A DNA stretch of 64,000 nt, from positions 3,602 through 67,601 of the forward strand of contig CAVOPA010000005.1 of the NCBI GenBank assembly GCA_963697705.1, given 5' to 3'. The translations under genes and the position numbers were made by a program. The notes beneath the pieces were generated by a model that worked only from the letters and a program-made list of their open reading frames with translations, did not search any database and was not told the origin of the DNA. Of the stretch, positions 19,316 to 27,486 are shown piece after piece. The stretch is from CAVUCH01 sp963697705 (lineage in GTDB: Bacteria; Acidobacteriota; Vicinamibacteria; Vicinamibacterales; JAENWD01). Numbering within the stretch: position 1 is the stretch's first letter; every line of letters starts with the position of its first letter.

Positions 19316-19340
19316 TTCAGAAGCGTTCAGAAACTTTCAG
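19316..19340. promoter_or_regulatory. candidate winged-helix operator: TTCAG x3 at 10-bp steps
   Basis: TTCAG occurs at 19316-19320, 19326-19330 and 19336-19340, spaced exactly one helical turn apart. OmpR/PhoB-family winged helices bind tandem direct repeats with 10-11 bp spacing. The site lies in the 113-bp intergenic region between a winged-helix regulator (start 19307, minus) and a divergent secreted protein gene (start 19421). Confidence 0.5.
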
Positions 19341-19420
19341 GCGCGCACTAAGGACGACACGAGTGGCCATACGCCACCATCGTCGCACCCCCGGCTGAAT
19401 CCCACATCAAGGAGATGCCC

Positions 19421-19918
19421 ATGTATTCGACCATCCGACACGCCGCCCGCCGAGCGATGCTCACGGTCCTTCCCGTCGTTGCCGTAAGTGCCCTGGCCGC
19501 AGTACCGGCCATCGCGCAAGACGACCGGCAGGCGAGAAAGCTCGAGGGAACGTGGTACACACAGGTGAGCGCGCACAACTGCACGACGGGCGCCGTCCTG
19601 CGATCGTTCCCCGCGCTCAACACATTCGCGGCGGGTGGAACCCTGATCGACACCACTACGGTGGTCGCACCCTCGCTGCGCAGTCCGGGCCACGGCACCT
19701 GGGAAGCCACCGGGGGCCATACGTTCCGCGCGATTTCGCTCGCGTTCCTGTTCAGTCCAGCGGGCGCATGGACTGGGACCCAGCGGATCATCCAGGCCAT
19801 CGAGATGCGCGAGGGGCCCGACGAGTTCAGCAGCACCGCCACCAGCGAGAGCTTTGACACAGCCGGCACGCTGATCGGCTCGGTCTGCGCGACGGCTATT
19901 GGACAGCGCGTGGAGTGA
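19421..19918 (+). CDS. small secreted protein of unknown family (paralogue of 45737-46234)
   Basis: 165 residues. The ATG at 19421 is preferred over the in-frame ATG at 19415 because AAGGAG lies at 19409-19414, giving six-base spacing. An export signal ends near AVPAIAQ. The mature part shares an ordered set of motifs with the 165-residue protein at 45737: LEGTW.xQVS..xC near the start, a GGT segment, FLF.xxG in the middle, a G.(D)E..xT..E.F turn, and CAT..G.R..VE at the end, including two conserved cysteines. The pattern suggests a small beta-barrel or lipocalin-like fold, which I cannot confirm. It is divergent from the winged-helix regulator, a probable control partner. Confidence 0.85.
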   Translation: MYSTIRHAARRAMLTVLPVVAVSALAAVPAIAQDDRQARKLEGTWYTQVSAHNCTTGAVLRSFPALNTFAAGGTLIDTTTVVAPSLRSPGHGTWEATGGHTFRAISLAFLFSPAGAWTGTQRIIQAIEMREGPDEFSSTATSESFDTAGTLIGSVCATAIGQRVE

Positions 19919-19989
19919 TCGGCGCCCACGCCTCGGCTACGTCTTCGTCTTCGCCGCTTGGGCGACTCTCCGCCCAAGCGGCGTTGAAT

Positions 19990-20051
19990 CGACTGCTCAC
20001 CGGAAGTTCTCGATGAAGGATCAGGTCCAGGCTGAGTCGCAGTTTGGTCAC
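19990..20051 (-). repeat. relic of a PD40-gene 3' end, copy 2 of a direct repeat
   Basis: 62 bp matching 17144-17204 in the same orientation, including CACCGGAAGTTCTCGAT, the inverse of the codons ENFR-stop seen at the end of PD40 genes. With copy 1 it flanks a 2.8-kb segment. No further PD40 coding sequence follows. Confidence 0.7.
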
Positions 20052-20134
20052 CAGGCATGCGTCGGTCGGAACCGACGCGCATGCACGCGGCGAGAGTAGC
20101 GATCGAGCTCTCCGAGACGCGATCACGGCCCGTC

Positions 20135-20388
20135 GTCAGATGGAGCGCGTGAATGGGAATGTTTGCGGCATTGTCGCACGAAACGTGGTCGACCTCGTCT
20201 CTGGCGCCGCGGTCATCCTGTTCGACCCGATTTTCCAGTTTCCAGGGCCTGGCGATTTCGCTGATGGCCGGTGAAGTGGCGTCGCTCCTGCTCTCGCGCA
20301 TGGCCGTGCCCGTCCTCTACTACATGGCGAAGCGCCACGAGCGTAGCGAACCGGTACAGACGAAGGCACCGATGGAGATCGCCGCATG
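20135..20388 (+). pseudogene. C-terminal relic of an RND-type efflux permease
   Basis: Reading through one frameshift gives VVDLVSGAAVILFDPIFQ then GLAISLMAGEVASLLLSRMAVPVLYYMAKRHE and a stop at 20387-20389. This is the final cytoplasmic and membrane segment of a CzcA/CusA-like RND transporter (compare the usual PIFQGLAI...VIPVLYY). The frameshift is caused by a tandem 7-bp duplication, TTTCCAG at 20232-20238 and 20239-20245. The rest of the ~1,000-residue protein is absent. Confidence 0.75.
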
Positions 20389-20418
20389 ACCCAGTGCGAT
20401 GCGCGCGCGCTGGCGCGG

Positions 20419-21516
20419 TCACTCGATCCCTGGAAACCACTTCACCGCGTTGTCGTGATACAGCTTTCGCAACACGTCCTTGGGCAGGTGCAGGCCCTTG
20501 GTGGTCCCTTGCTCGAACGTCACATCCGCGTCGCCGGCGAAGTATCGCCAGTCGCGCGCGTATCTCGCCGCCCATTCCCTCAGCACGGTCTCGGTCTTGT
20601 CCGACGGGTACAGCACGTTGTCGGTGCCGTAGAGCACACGATCCTGGTATTTGATGAAGAACGCGCGAACCTTCTCGGGCTTCTGCATCATCAGGTAGTT
20701 GACACGGGCCGCCGTATCGACCGCGAAGTTCTGGTACTTGTCGAATCGCTCGGCGATCTGATCGACGTCCACTTCCATGCTGCCGAGGTGCGCGCCCACG
20801 ACCTTCAGGTTCGGGTGCAGCTGCAGCAGGTGATCGCGTGCGGCGAGGATGGCCTCCTTGCGCGGCCATTCCGGGTGCTTGTAGGCGTACTCCTCGGGGT
20901 GCTCGGTGTAGTAGCTGTAGTCGGGGCTCCGCGGGTCGGGCGGCTTCCAGCAGGAGTCCGGCTCGGCGACGTGCGCGAGCACCGATTTCTGATGTGCGGC
21001 GATGTTGTCGAAGATCGGGCTGAAGGCCGCGTCATCAGGAAGCACGTACGTCCCGTCCTTCCTCCGGACCTCCATACCGACCACCTTGTACAACTTCACC
21101 GCGATCGCGCCGGCGTCGAAGTCGGCGTTCAGCCGCTTGTTGACACGCGCTGCGAATCCCGGACTTTCGAGGTCGTAGGGATCGATCGTCGTACAGACGA
21201 CGGCCCGGCCCTTGGTCAGGCGGTGCACCGCGAGCGCATCGGTCCACTGCGGCTCCATGCTCTTCGCGAACGGATCGCGGTCGTCGATGAGGAGGACGTT
21301 CAGCGCGCGGAGATTGAGGCGGGAGAAGAGAGCGGCAACCGCGGGGACATCCTGGTAGGCGTGGACATGCGTGTCGATTGGTGCGATCGCGGCCAATTGC
21401 GACAGCGCCTCATCGTCCACCACGCTCGATTGCCCTGATTGGGCGGCAACGAGCGCGCCACACGACAGGCCGACGACCGCTATTCCGATCAGGTTCCAGG
21501 GGTTCCGAACGTTCAT
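20419..21516 (-). CDS. secreted amidohydrolase-2 family metal-dependent hydrolase
   Basis: 365 residues with a signal peptide (NLIGIAVVGLSCGALVAAQ). The TIM-barrel metal ligands are visible: DTHVHAY (His50, His52), LAHVAEP, VVGAHLGS and LYGTDNVLYP with its late aspartate. This is the pattern of the amidohydrolase-2/ACMSD-like branch, whose members hydrolyse or decarboxylate small cyclic or carboxylated substrates. The substrate cannot be told from sequence. The protein ends in KLYHDNAVKWFPGIE, which is duplicated as a relic at 16385-16486. A foldback element lies 37 bp upstream of its start. Confidence 0.88.
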   Translation of the reverse strand: MNVRNPWNLIGIAVVGLSCGALVAAQSGQSSVVDDEALSQLAAIAPIDTHVHAYQDVPAVAALFSRLNLRALNVLLIDDRDPFAKSMEPQWTDALAVHRLTKGRAVVCTTIDPYDLESPGFAARVNKRLNADFDAGAIAVKLYKVVGMEVRRKDGTYVLPDDAAFSPIFDNIAAHQKSVLAHVAEPDSCWKPPDPRSPDYSYYTEHPEEYAYKHPEWPRKEAILAARDHLLQLHPNLKVVGAHLGSMEVDVDQIAERFDKYQNFAVDTAARVNYLMMQKPEKVRAFFIKYQDRVLYGTDNVLYPSDKTETVLREWAARYARDWRYFAGDADVTFEQGTTKGLHLPKDVLRKLYHDNAVKWFPGIE

Positions 21517-21552
21517 TGGGACCTCGTTTCACTCCGCTCTGTAATCCCATGG

Positions 21553-21836
21553 CTCGCTTGTGCTGTCATCGCATCACCCATGTGGGGCAGGGCTTCAGCC
21601 CTGCAAACCGGCGCAGGGCAAGCAGGCCCTGACACTGGCCTGGGTCCCACATTCCGGATTCTGGATCACAGGTTGAATTGCAGGTACCTCGTTCGTTCCA
21701 GATTCCCAGGGGTTCAAACGGTTCCGGGTTCCTTGGTTCCGAGTTCCAGGTTCGTCGCAGACTCGATTGGGGCGACGGCGAAATCACGGACCCGGCACTT
21801 GGCACCCGGAACCGTACCCAACACAAGTGAGTTCCG
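21553..21836. mobile_element. GGTTCC/GGAACC foldback element, copy 1
   Basis: The left end is GGCTCGCTTGTGCTG, the right end on the opposite strand is GGAACTCACTTGTGTTGGG. Internally it has GGTTCC words on the left, a conserved core (about 21750-21800, TTCGTCGCAG...GATTGGGGCG) and GGAACC words on the right. A GGGGCAGG palindrome pair (21581-21634) is nested in the left part. The conserved right end overlaps the 3' end of the gamma-glutamyltransferase gene, whose last codons and stop lie inside it. It contains no gene of its own. The left boundary is less certain than the right. Confidence 0.65.
21581..21634. repeat. GGGGCAGG palindrome pair, second copy
   Basis: TGTGGGGCAGGGCTTCAGCC... folds on itself and is followed after about seven bases by a weaker partner (GCAGGGCAAGCAGGCCCTG). 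It matches the repeat at 83-166 in composition and layout. It lies inside foldback element copy 1. Confidence 0.6.
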
Positions 21837-23712
21837 GGCGTGAAGCCGACCGCCTGTCCGTCTTTCCGGTGGCCGAACCGGCGCGATAGAAGCCTTTGAC
21901 GGGACCGTCACTGGGACCCGACGCGCCAGTATTGTCCGGCGTGAACATGATGGCTTGATAGCCGCCGACGGTGTCGCCGTTGATCGACTCGACCGTGTGT
22001 CCCATCTGCCGCAGCTGCGGACCCACCAGCGCGAAGAGCTGCGACTCGAGCGTCAGCACGTTGGCGACCTGCATGTGCCGGAACCGGGCCATGTCGCTCG
22101 CCGCCTGCAGGTTCGCACCCAGGTCGAGGACGTCGAGCAGTACTTGCGCGATACCCTGCGCCTGCATGTCGCCGCCCATCAGCGTCACCGTCATCAGCGG
22201 GTGATCGTGCTGCATGACGAAGCCGGCCGATAGCGTGTTGAACGGCCGCTTGTGCGGCGCGATGACGTTCGGGCTCTTCGGATCCAGCGTAAACAACCCT
22301 CCGCGGTTGTGCAGCGTGATGCCGTAGCCGGGCACGACCAGTCCCGAGCCGAAGCCCATGTAGAGGCTGTTCACCCAGGCCACCATGTTGCCCCAGCGAT
22401 CGGCCGTCGAGAGCACGATCGTGTCGCCACTGCTGTCGACGCGCGAACCAGACGCGGTGCCGGAGGCGCGATTCGGATCGACGCGACCGCAGAGTGATGC
22501 CGCGTAGGCCTTGGACAGCAGCCGATCCAGCGGCACCGATGCGAAACTCGGATCCGCGTTGTAGGCGTACAGATCGGCGAACGCCAGCTTCTTGGCCTCG
22601 ACGATGAAGTGCCAGTACTTCGGGCTGGCCGGCCCGAGGCTCGCCAGCGTCTGGCCCGGCGCCCACTGCGGCACGCACGCGTCCAGGATGTTCAGGATCT
22701 CGTCGCTCGCCCAGGTCTGCGCCGGCGGCGGCAGCGTGAACACGTCGTATCCGCGATGGCTCGTCTTCGCCGCCGTCGTCCACTCACCAGAGTACTGGGC
22801 GAGATCGTCGAGCGTCATCGTGCCGCCGACGGCAGTCGACTTCTCGATCATGGCGCGGGCGATCGCACCTGTGTAGAACCCGGCGCGGCCCTGCTGCTGC
22901 AGGATCCGGAGCGTTCTGGCGAGACCAGGATTGCTGAAGATGTCGCCCGCAGCCGGGGCGTGCCCGTTCACGTACCATGTCGCGATCGCATCGGGATCCA
23001 CCTGCGTGCAGCAACCGCGAGGATCGCCTGGTGTGGGCCCGAGCCCCTTCGGGAGCGTCCAATCGTGCGCGATGCGCTCGGAGACGGGGAAACCCTGCTC
23101 CGCGTAGTCGATGGCCGGCTGCAGGGTCTCCTTGAACGTGAGGGTGCCGAACCGATGCTGCACTTCATCCCAGCCCCATGCGGCGCCGGGTACCGTGACT
23201 TCCAGGATGCCGCCCGGCGGCATTCCGGATCCGGGCGACCAGTTGGCAGGGTCCCACGAGTACCCGAGCGTGTTCATGTGCTCGAGGGTCGCACCGGTTG
23301 GCGCCTTGCCGCTCGCGTTCAGTGTGTAGAGCTTGTTTTCGCGGGCGATGTAGATGATCGCGAACAGGTCGCCGGCCGGGCCGACGTTCATCGGCTCGAC
23401 GACGCTGAGCACCGCCGCGGTGGCGACGGCAGCGTCGATCGCGTTGCCGCCCTTCTTCAGGATGTCGAGCCCAGCCTGCGCGGCGAGCGGGTGGCTGGTG
23501 GCGACGATTCCGTTGCGCGCCATCACCTCGGAGCGCCGCTGCAGGGGCCAGCCTTCGGATCGATCGCCAGGCACCGCGCTGCACCACGCCGGAACGGGCG
23601 TGGCGCTACAGGACTGCACCGGCGACTGCGCGCCGACGACCGCCGCGGCGCTCGCCAGGACGGCAATGAAGAGACCTGCACGCAATCGCTCGAACCGCTT
23701 CACGACACCCAC
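21784..23712 (-). CDS. gamma-glutamyltransferase family protein (secreted/periplasmic)
   Basis: About 642 residues from the GTG at 23712, chosen because GGGAGGG lies five bases upstream; the frame is open further up to 23748. A signal peptide (GLFIAVLASAAAVVGAQ) leads into the GGT fold: GIVATSHPLAAQAGLDILKK and GGNAIDAAVATAAVLSVVEP in the large subunit, then GDTIVLSTAD, whose threonine is the expected self-processing nucleophile, and GFGSG. The usual Thr-Thr-His is Thr-Ile-Val here, a departure seen among divergent members. Such enzymes cleave or transfer gamma-glutamyl groups, for instance from glutathione. The last ~14 codons are drawn from the adjacent foldback element, so the original stop was probably replaced. 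Confidence 0.88.
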   Translation of the reverse strand: MGVVKRFERLRAGLFIAVLASAAAVVGAQSPVQSCSATPVPAWCSAVPGDRSEGWPLQRRSEVMARNGIVATSHPLAAQAGLDILKKGGNAIDAAVATAAVLSVVEPMNVGPAGDLFAIIYIARENKLYTLNASGKAPTGATLEHMNTLGYSWDPANWSPGSGMPPGGILEVTVPGAAWGWDEVQHRFGTLTFKETLQPAIDYAEQGFPVSERIAHDWTLPKGLGPTPGDPRGCCTQVDPDAIATWYVNGHAPAAGDIFSNPGLARTLRILQQQGRAGFYTGAIARAMIEKSTAVGGTMTLDDLAQYSGEWTTAAKTSHRGYDVFTLPPPAQTWASDEILNILDACVPQWAPGQTLASLGPASPKYWHFIVEAKKLAFADLYAYNADPSFASVPLDRLLSKAYAASLCGRVDPNRASGTASGSRVDSSGDTIVLSTADRWGNMVAWVNSLYMGFGSGLVVPGYGITLHNRGGLFTLDPKSPNVIAPHKRPFNTLSAGFVMQHDHPLMTVTLMGGDMQAQGIAQVLLDVLDLGANLQAASDMARFRHMQVANVLTLESQLFALVGPQLRQMGHTVESINGDTVGGYQAIMFTPDNTGASGPSDGPVKGFYRAGSATGKTDRRSASRPELTCVGYGSGCQVPGP

Positions 23713-23812
23713 GCGTACCCTCCCAATCGCCGCAGTTGTCGGCGCCACCGTGCACCAATGCGGCTGATGTGCTGATCGTAGCCGGCGCCGAAGCGCGCTG
23801 GAAGCCCGGACA

Positions 23813-24568
23813 TCAAGCCTTGAGGCGCCTCGTCACGGCAGGGCTCGTGAGTTCCCGGAGCGCATCTCTCCCCACCCACCGTGCCGTAGCGTCGTTCGAG
23901 TTCGCCAGGCGCCGCCCCACCATCACGGCCGTGGAGTTGAGGGCGCGATTTCGTTTGCCGATCGCGCGCAGGGCCATGTTCGTGGCCTTCTTGACAAAAT
24001 GGCGTTCGTCACCGGCTTCGCGTTCTATGAGGGCGAGGCCCTGTTCGAAGAGCTCATCGCCAGCACGCGTGTCGTGCACGGTGAGACTCCATAGCAGCGC
24101 AAACGCCGTGCGCTTCTCGAACTCGTTGCGCCTGCTGCTCCACTGGACGACCTTGGTCCATGCGTGCGGCGTCCGGTCGAACAGGTTGAAGCTCATCGCG
24201 TCGCAGAATGCCCAGTTGTCGAAGTCCTTGCACCACCGCTCCATCTGAGCGGCCGTGAGCCGCTCCGGATCGCCGACGAAGGAAGCGAGCATCCGCGCCT
24301 CGTACACGCCAGTTTCCCAGAGGGCGACCGCGAGCCGCTGGTTGCGTCCGAGCATCGTGCCGAGCGCCTTGATGTCTTTCATCGCGACGCCGTAGGCGTG
24401 GTCCGAAGGGATCGAATAACGCGCCATCCCTTCGAGGGTGACCCTGGTGCTACGCCCCTTCAGCCATGCGAGCGCGAACTCGACCTGATCCTGGACCGAC
24501 CGCTTCGACGGGTTCGGCGATTCGGGACCGCGTCCACGTGCCTTGGGCGCATCCTTCACTTTTTTCAT
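23813..24568 (-). CDS. DNA alkylation repair protein, AlkD-like HEAT fold
   Basis: 251 residues, almost entirely helical repeats, preceded by a basic N-terminus (MKKVKDAPKARGRGP). Family marks include WETGVYEARMLASF, WCKDFDNWAFCDA with the conserved tryptophan and aspartate of the AlkD base-excision pocket, and HFVKKATNMALRAIGKRN. AlkD-like glycosylases remove bulky or positively charged alkylated bases without flipping them. The protein is cytoplasmic and its frame is intact. It stands alone: the neighbours (GGT and a cupredoxin-like protein) give no functional hint. Confidence 0.9.
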   Translation of the reverse strand: MKKVKDAPKARGRGPESPNPSKRSVQDQVEFALAWLKGRSTRVTLEGMARYSIPSDHAYGVAMKDIKALGTMLGRNQRLAVALWETGVYEARMLASFVGDPERLTAAQMERWCKDFDNWAFCDAMSFNLFDRTPHAWTKVVQWSSRRNEFEKRTAFALLWSLTVHDTRAGDELFEQGLALIEREAGDERHFVKKATNMALRAIGKRNRALNSTAVMVGRRLANSNDATARWVGRDALRELTSPAVTRRLKA

Positions 24569-24658
24569 TTCTAGACGGGTAATGATGAGAGTGACACATC
24601 AGAACTCAGATGAAAGTCGTCTTCATCGAGTGGGACAGGCGCAGCTATTCACGATTGA

Positions 24659-24997
24659 TCAATTCACCGTGATCGTCCCTCTCAGCATGTCCATGCCGCA
24701 TGCGAACGCAATTTCTCCGCTACTTTGCGGAGTGAACCGCACTTCCACAGGCTTGTTCAACGGCAGGGCACGCGTGATCTTGAGAGACGGGAACACGACC
24801 TCCTTCGCGCAGGTTGCATCGGTGACCCGCACGAATGTGATGGTCACGGCCTCACCGCGTTTCACCTGGAGCTTGCCAGGCTTGAAACCATCGGTGTCAA
24901 CAACGACGCGGGCCGATTGCGCGGCCGCGGCACTCCCACCGACGGAATGCCCGAGCACTGACCCAAGCAGCAGGACGAGGCACAACATTCGCATCAT
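24659..24997 (-). CDS. exported cupredoxin-like protein
   Basis: 112 residues from the ATG at 24997, chosen because a signal peptide begins there (MMRMLCLVLLLGSVLGHSVGGSAAAAQ); the frame is open upstream to 25297 but that part has no protein-like features. The mature domain reads like the EfeO/cupredoxin-1 type: VVVDTDGFKPGKLQVKRGEAVTITF, then CAKEVVFP and FACGMDM. The two cysteines and the methionine are possible copper or iron ligands. A periplasmic role in metal handling or electron transfer is inferred. Confidence 0.75.
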   Translation of the reverse strand: MMRMLCLVLLLGSVLGHSVGGSAAAAQSARVVVDTDGFKPGKLQVKRGEAVTITFVRVTDATCAKEVVFPSLKITRALPLNKPVEVRFTPQSSGEIAFACGMDMLRGTITVN

Positions 24998-25176
24998 CCT
25001 GCTATGCTCCTCCGCCGCGCTGCCCAGCGCAAGGGGCCTCATGCCTCTCACCCCGCAGGCCGCGGCGACGCGCCTCGCGACGCATGGGTGTATCAAGAAG
25101 GACGCCGACAATGGCAACATCCGGAAGGAGCGCGTGTCAGGCGACAGCGATCGGATCCGGACGGCGACGGGCGATG

Positions 25177-26034
25177 CTACGCGCGAAACTCCGCTGCGTA
25201 ATCCGTAGCCCACTCGAGAAAAGGTCGTGGCGCTCCGCCCGTGATCGTTGCGAAGCTGGAGCTCACAAACGCCGGCTGGCCGAGTGCTGCTCCCCACGCG
25301 TTGAGCAGCATGTTGATGAACACCGGTGAACCCAGGACCGGCAGCAGCTCCGATCGCGCTTCGTCCGGCGTCATCTGTTCAACCTGCAGCGATCGGCCAA
25401 TCGCGCGGCCGATCGTCTGGATCTGCTCGGCCTGCGTGAGCGATTGCGGGCCGGTCACCACGTATTCGGAACCGGCATGACCGTCGTCGCACAAGGTGCG
25501 AACGACGACGGTCGCGATGTCGCGCTCATCGGTCGGAGCCGTCGGCGAATCCAGGTAGGGCCAGCGGATCACGCCGCCGGCGCGAATCTGCGGTCCCCAG
25601 AAGTGCCGCGCGTTAGCGGCGAACATGCCGGCGCGGACGAACGTCCATGCCAATCCCGATTGTTCAATCGACCGTTCCATACGTTCGGTAACCGCGCGCG
25701 AGGGGTTGGGTTGCTGAAAGAATGGATGGGGCGTTTTGAGAGGTGCGGTGAGGTACACGATCCGCCGTGCATGCTTCGCGATTCTCTCGAGCGCGCCGTC
25801 GATCGCTTCCGACGGCGCGACCCACACCAGGAACACCGTGTCGATCTCCTGCAGGCAGGAATCGAGACTTTCGGGAACCGTGAGATCGCCGCGCACGACG
25901 TCGACATGCGCCGGCAAACATGCGGCGTCCGGATCTCGAGTCATCGCACGACACCAGGCGCCCGCGGCCGTCAGCTGCTCGACAACGTGACGCCCGATGT
26001 GACCAGTGGAGCCGGTGACGAGGATGCGATTCAT
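25177..26034 (-). CDS. NmrA-like NAD(P)-binding oxidoreductase
   Basis: 285 residues with the dinucleotide-binding motif GSTGHIGRHV at the N-terminus (VTGSTGHIG, GxxGxxG), then DVVRGDLTVPESL and FVRAGMFAANARHFWGPQIRAGG, typical of the atypical short-chain dehydrogenase NmrA/HSCARG branch. These proteins sense NAD(P) state or act as quinone or isoflavone-type reductases. It is soluble, with no signal. It is divergent from a decayed quinone-oxidoreductase gene 168 bp away, which might have been a functional partner. Confidence 0.88.
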   Translation of the reverse strand: MNRILVTGSTGHIGRHVVEQLTAAGAWCRAMTRDPDAACLPAHVDVVRGDLTVPESLDSCLQEIDTVFLVWVAPSEAIDGALERIAKHARRIVYLTAPLKTPHPFFQQPNPSRAVTERMERSIEQSGLAWTFVRAGMFAANARHFWGPQIRAGGVIRWPYLDSPTAPTDERDIATVVVRTLCDDGHAGSEYVVTGPQSLTQAEQIQTIGRAIGRSLQVEQMTPDEARSELLPVLGSPVFINMLLNAWGAALGQPAFVSSSFATITGGAPRPFLEWATDYAAEFRA

Positions 26035-26201
26035 TGACTGATCAGGCAGAAGAATTCAGGACTCCGAGGACGAGGAGCCCGTATTCTACGGCCGCGAACC
26101 GATGCACTCTCGAAGTGACGCCCGTTCGTTGGCGCGAACGGCCGCGAGTCTACTCCGATACTGGGTCCGCCCACCAGCGCAGGAGCGCCGAGAGGAGGCA
26201 G

Positions 26202-26605
26202 ATGTCCATGAAACACATGCGCATCATCGTCACTCATTACGGCGGGCCCGACGCCCTTCGGGTGGTTGAGGAGGCAACACAACGTCGCTACGTGCGGAGC
26301 TGGTCGAATCGTACGCCGCGATCGCTTCATGGCATCCCTGTACGCGCGTCATCGCCGGCGGCTGGCTCTCCCGGGGAAGCGGCATCGTCCCCTACAGCAT
26401 TCAGACGCTCAAGCGTCTCAAACCGGACCTGTTTCGGCAGGACTTGCTTGCGCTGCTCGAACTGCTTCAACAGCAGGGGATCAAGCCGCTCATTGCGCAC
26501 CGATTCCCCCTCGCCGACGCAAGACGCGCGCAGGAGCTGCTCGCGAAGGGAGGAGTCATAGGCAAGATCGTGCTCGTGCGCGACGCCCGACCAGCAACGG
26601 CGTGA
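26202..26605 (+). pseudogene. zinc-type alcohol dehydrogenase/quinone oxidoreductase, internally deleted
   Basis: GAGGAGG at 26192-26198 precedes an ATG and an N-terminus typical of the MDR superfamily (MRIIVTHYGGPDALRVVEE). After about 20 residues the sequence jumps to another frame encoding only the far C-terminus (LLELLQQQGIKPLIAHRFPLADARRAQELLAKGG VIGKIVL, split here), ending at 26605. The nucleotide-binding domain is missing. The intact protein would be about 330 residues. Confidence 0.82.
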
Positions 26606-26756
26606 CAAAGGGGCCATCACAGCTCACTGGCCGATCGGACTCCCGGTCGTCAGACCGTACTCGGCGAGCAGACTTTCGCGCCGCCGCCGGTTGCGTCACC
26701 GGACAGAACGCTGGTCACAGCGGAGAAAGTCAACACACGGATCGTGGAGACCCCAG

Positions 26757-27107
26757 ATGTGCGACGACGTGGAGTTTCTCGAGCAGATCTATCAGTGTTT
26801 CAATGCTCGTGACATCGAGGCCGTGCTCGCTGCACTGCATCCCGATGTCACATGGGCCAATGGCTTGGAGGGAGGGTACGTGCACGGCCGCGATGCCGTG
26901 CGGAGCTATTGGACGCGACAATGGGCAACGATCGACCCGCGCGTCGAGCCGACCGGCTTTTCAACCGGCGCGGATGGCGAGATCGTCGTCCAGGTCCACC
27001 AGACTGTGCGCGATCTCCAGGGAGCGGTGCTGATAGACCGCATGGTCGGGCACATCTTCACGATCGAGAATGGCTTGATCACCCGCTTCGAGATCCGCGA
27101 GGCGTGA
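26757..27107 (+). CDS. NTF2-like (SnoaL-type) small protein
   Basis: 116 residues from the ATG at 26757, with GGAG seven bases upstream. The pattern (FLEQIYQCFNARDIEAVLAALHPDV, then TWANGLEGG, VHGRDAVRSYW, and a final VGHIFTIENGLITRFEIRE) is that of the NTF2/SnoaL cone fold, used by ester cyclases, polyketide cyclases and many uncharacterised proteins. No catalytic residues can be assigned. It is cytoplasmic. It is followed at once by the relic of a winged-helix gene on the opposite strand. Confidence 0.85.
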   Translation: MCDDVEFLEQIYQCFNARDIEAVLAALHPDVTWANGLEGGYVHGRDAVRSYWTRQWATIDPRVEPTGFSTGADGEIVVQVHQTVRDLQGAVLIDRMVGHIFTIENGLITRFEIREA

Positions 27108-27130
27108 GAGCCCGGGCGAGCAGCGGCGAG

Positions 27131-27480
27131 GCAGGCGAGCACCGGCATCACCTTCGGCTCGAGCCCGGTCGCGAAGTTAAACCCACAACTCGCTTGAGTT
27201 GATGGTTGACGCGGGTCCTGTCGCCGGACAGCCCCACCCGCGGCCACCCCACCGCGCACAGTCCGCGCGGCGGGGGCCCCGGCGGCCGGCGCCAAAAGCA
27301 CTCGCCACGAGGAAGGCGCCTGCGCGGCGGGCGGGGCGGCCCCGTCCGGCGCCACCCGCTTCGGAGCATCAACTCAAGCGAGCGACGGTTTAGAGACGCG
27401 GTTGAGCGGCGGCTCGACCTGATGGCTCGCGCCGATCCAGAACGCGTCCGGCACGGTCATGTCGCGTACAGAGACGGGAC
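27131..27480 (-). pseudogene. N-terminal relic of a winged-helix/PD40 gene, split by an inserted element
   Basis: On the minus strand, 27450 downwards reads MTVPDAFWIGASHQVEPPLNRV, matching the start of the winged-helix genes at 35732 and 33306. A 221-bp insertion follows (27174-27394), and then LEPKVMPVLACLA, the next residues of the same domain, before the homology ends near 27131. The rest of the gene is lost. Confidence 0.88.
27174..27394. mobile_element. MITE-like element with 16-bp perfect terminal inverted repeats
   Basis: CTCGCTTGAGTTGATG at 27189-27204 is repeated inverted at 27367-27382. The similarity extends outward through TTAAACC (left) and its counterpart TCTAAACC (right, read inverted), giving ends of about 28 bp. 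The interior is extremely GC-rich and contains further self-complementary text (GGCCCCGGCGGCCGGCGCC). It has no coding capacity. It splits a winged-helix relic, so it arrived by insertion. The terminal motif resembles the ends of the foldback elements at 21553, 46337 and 50685. Confidence 0.75.
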
Positions 27481-27486
27481 TGCCCG

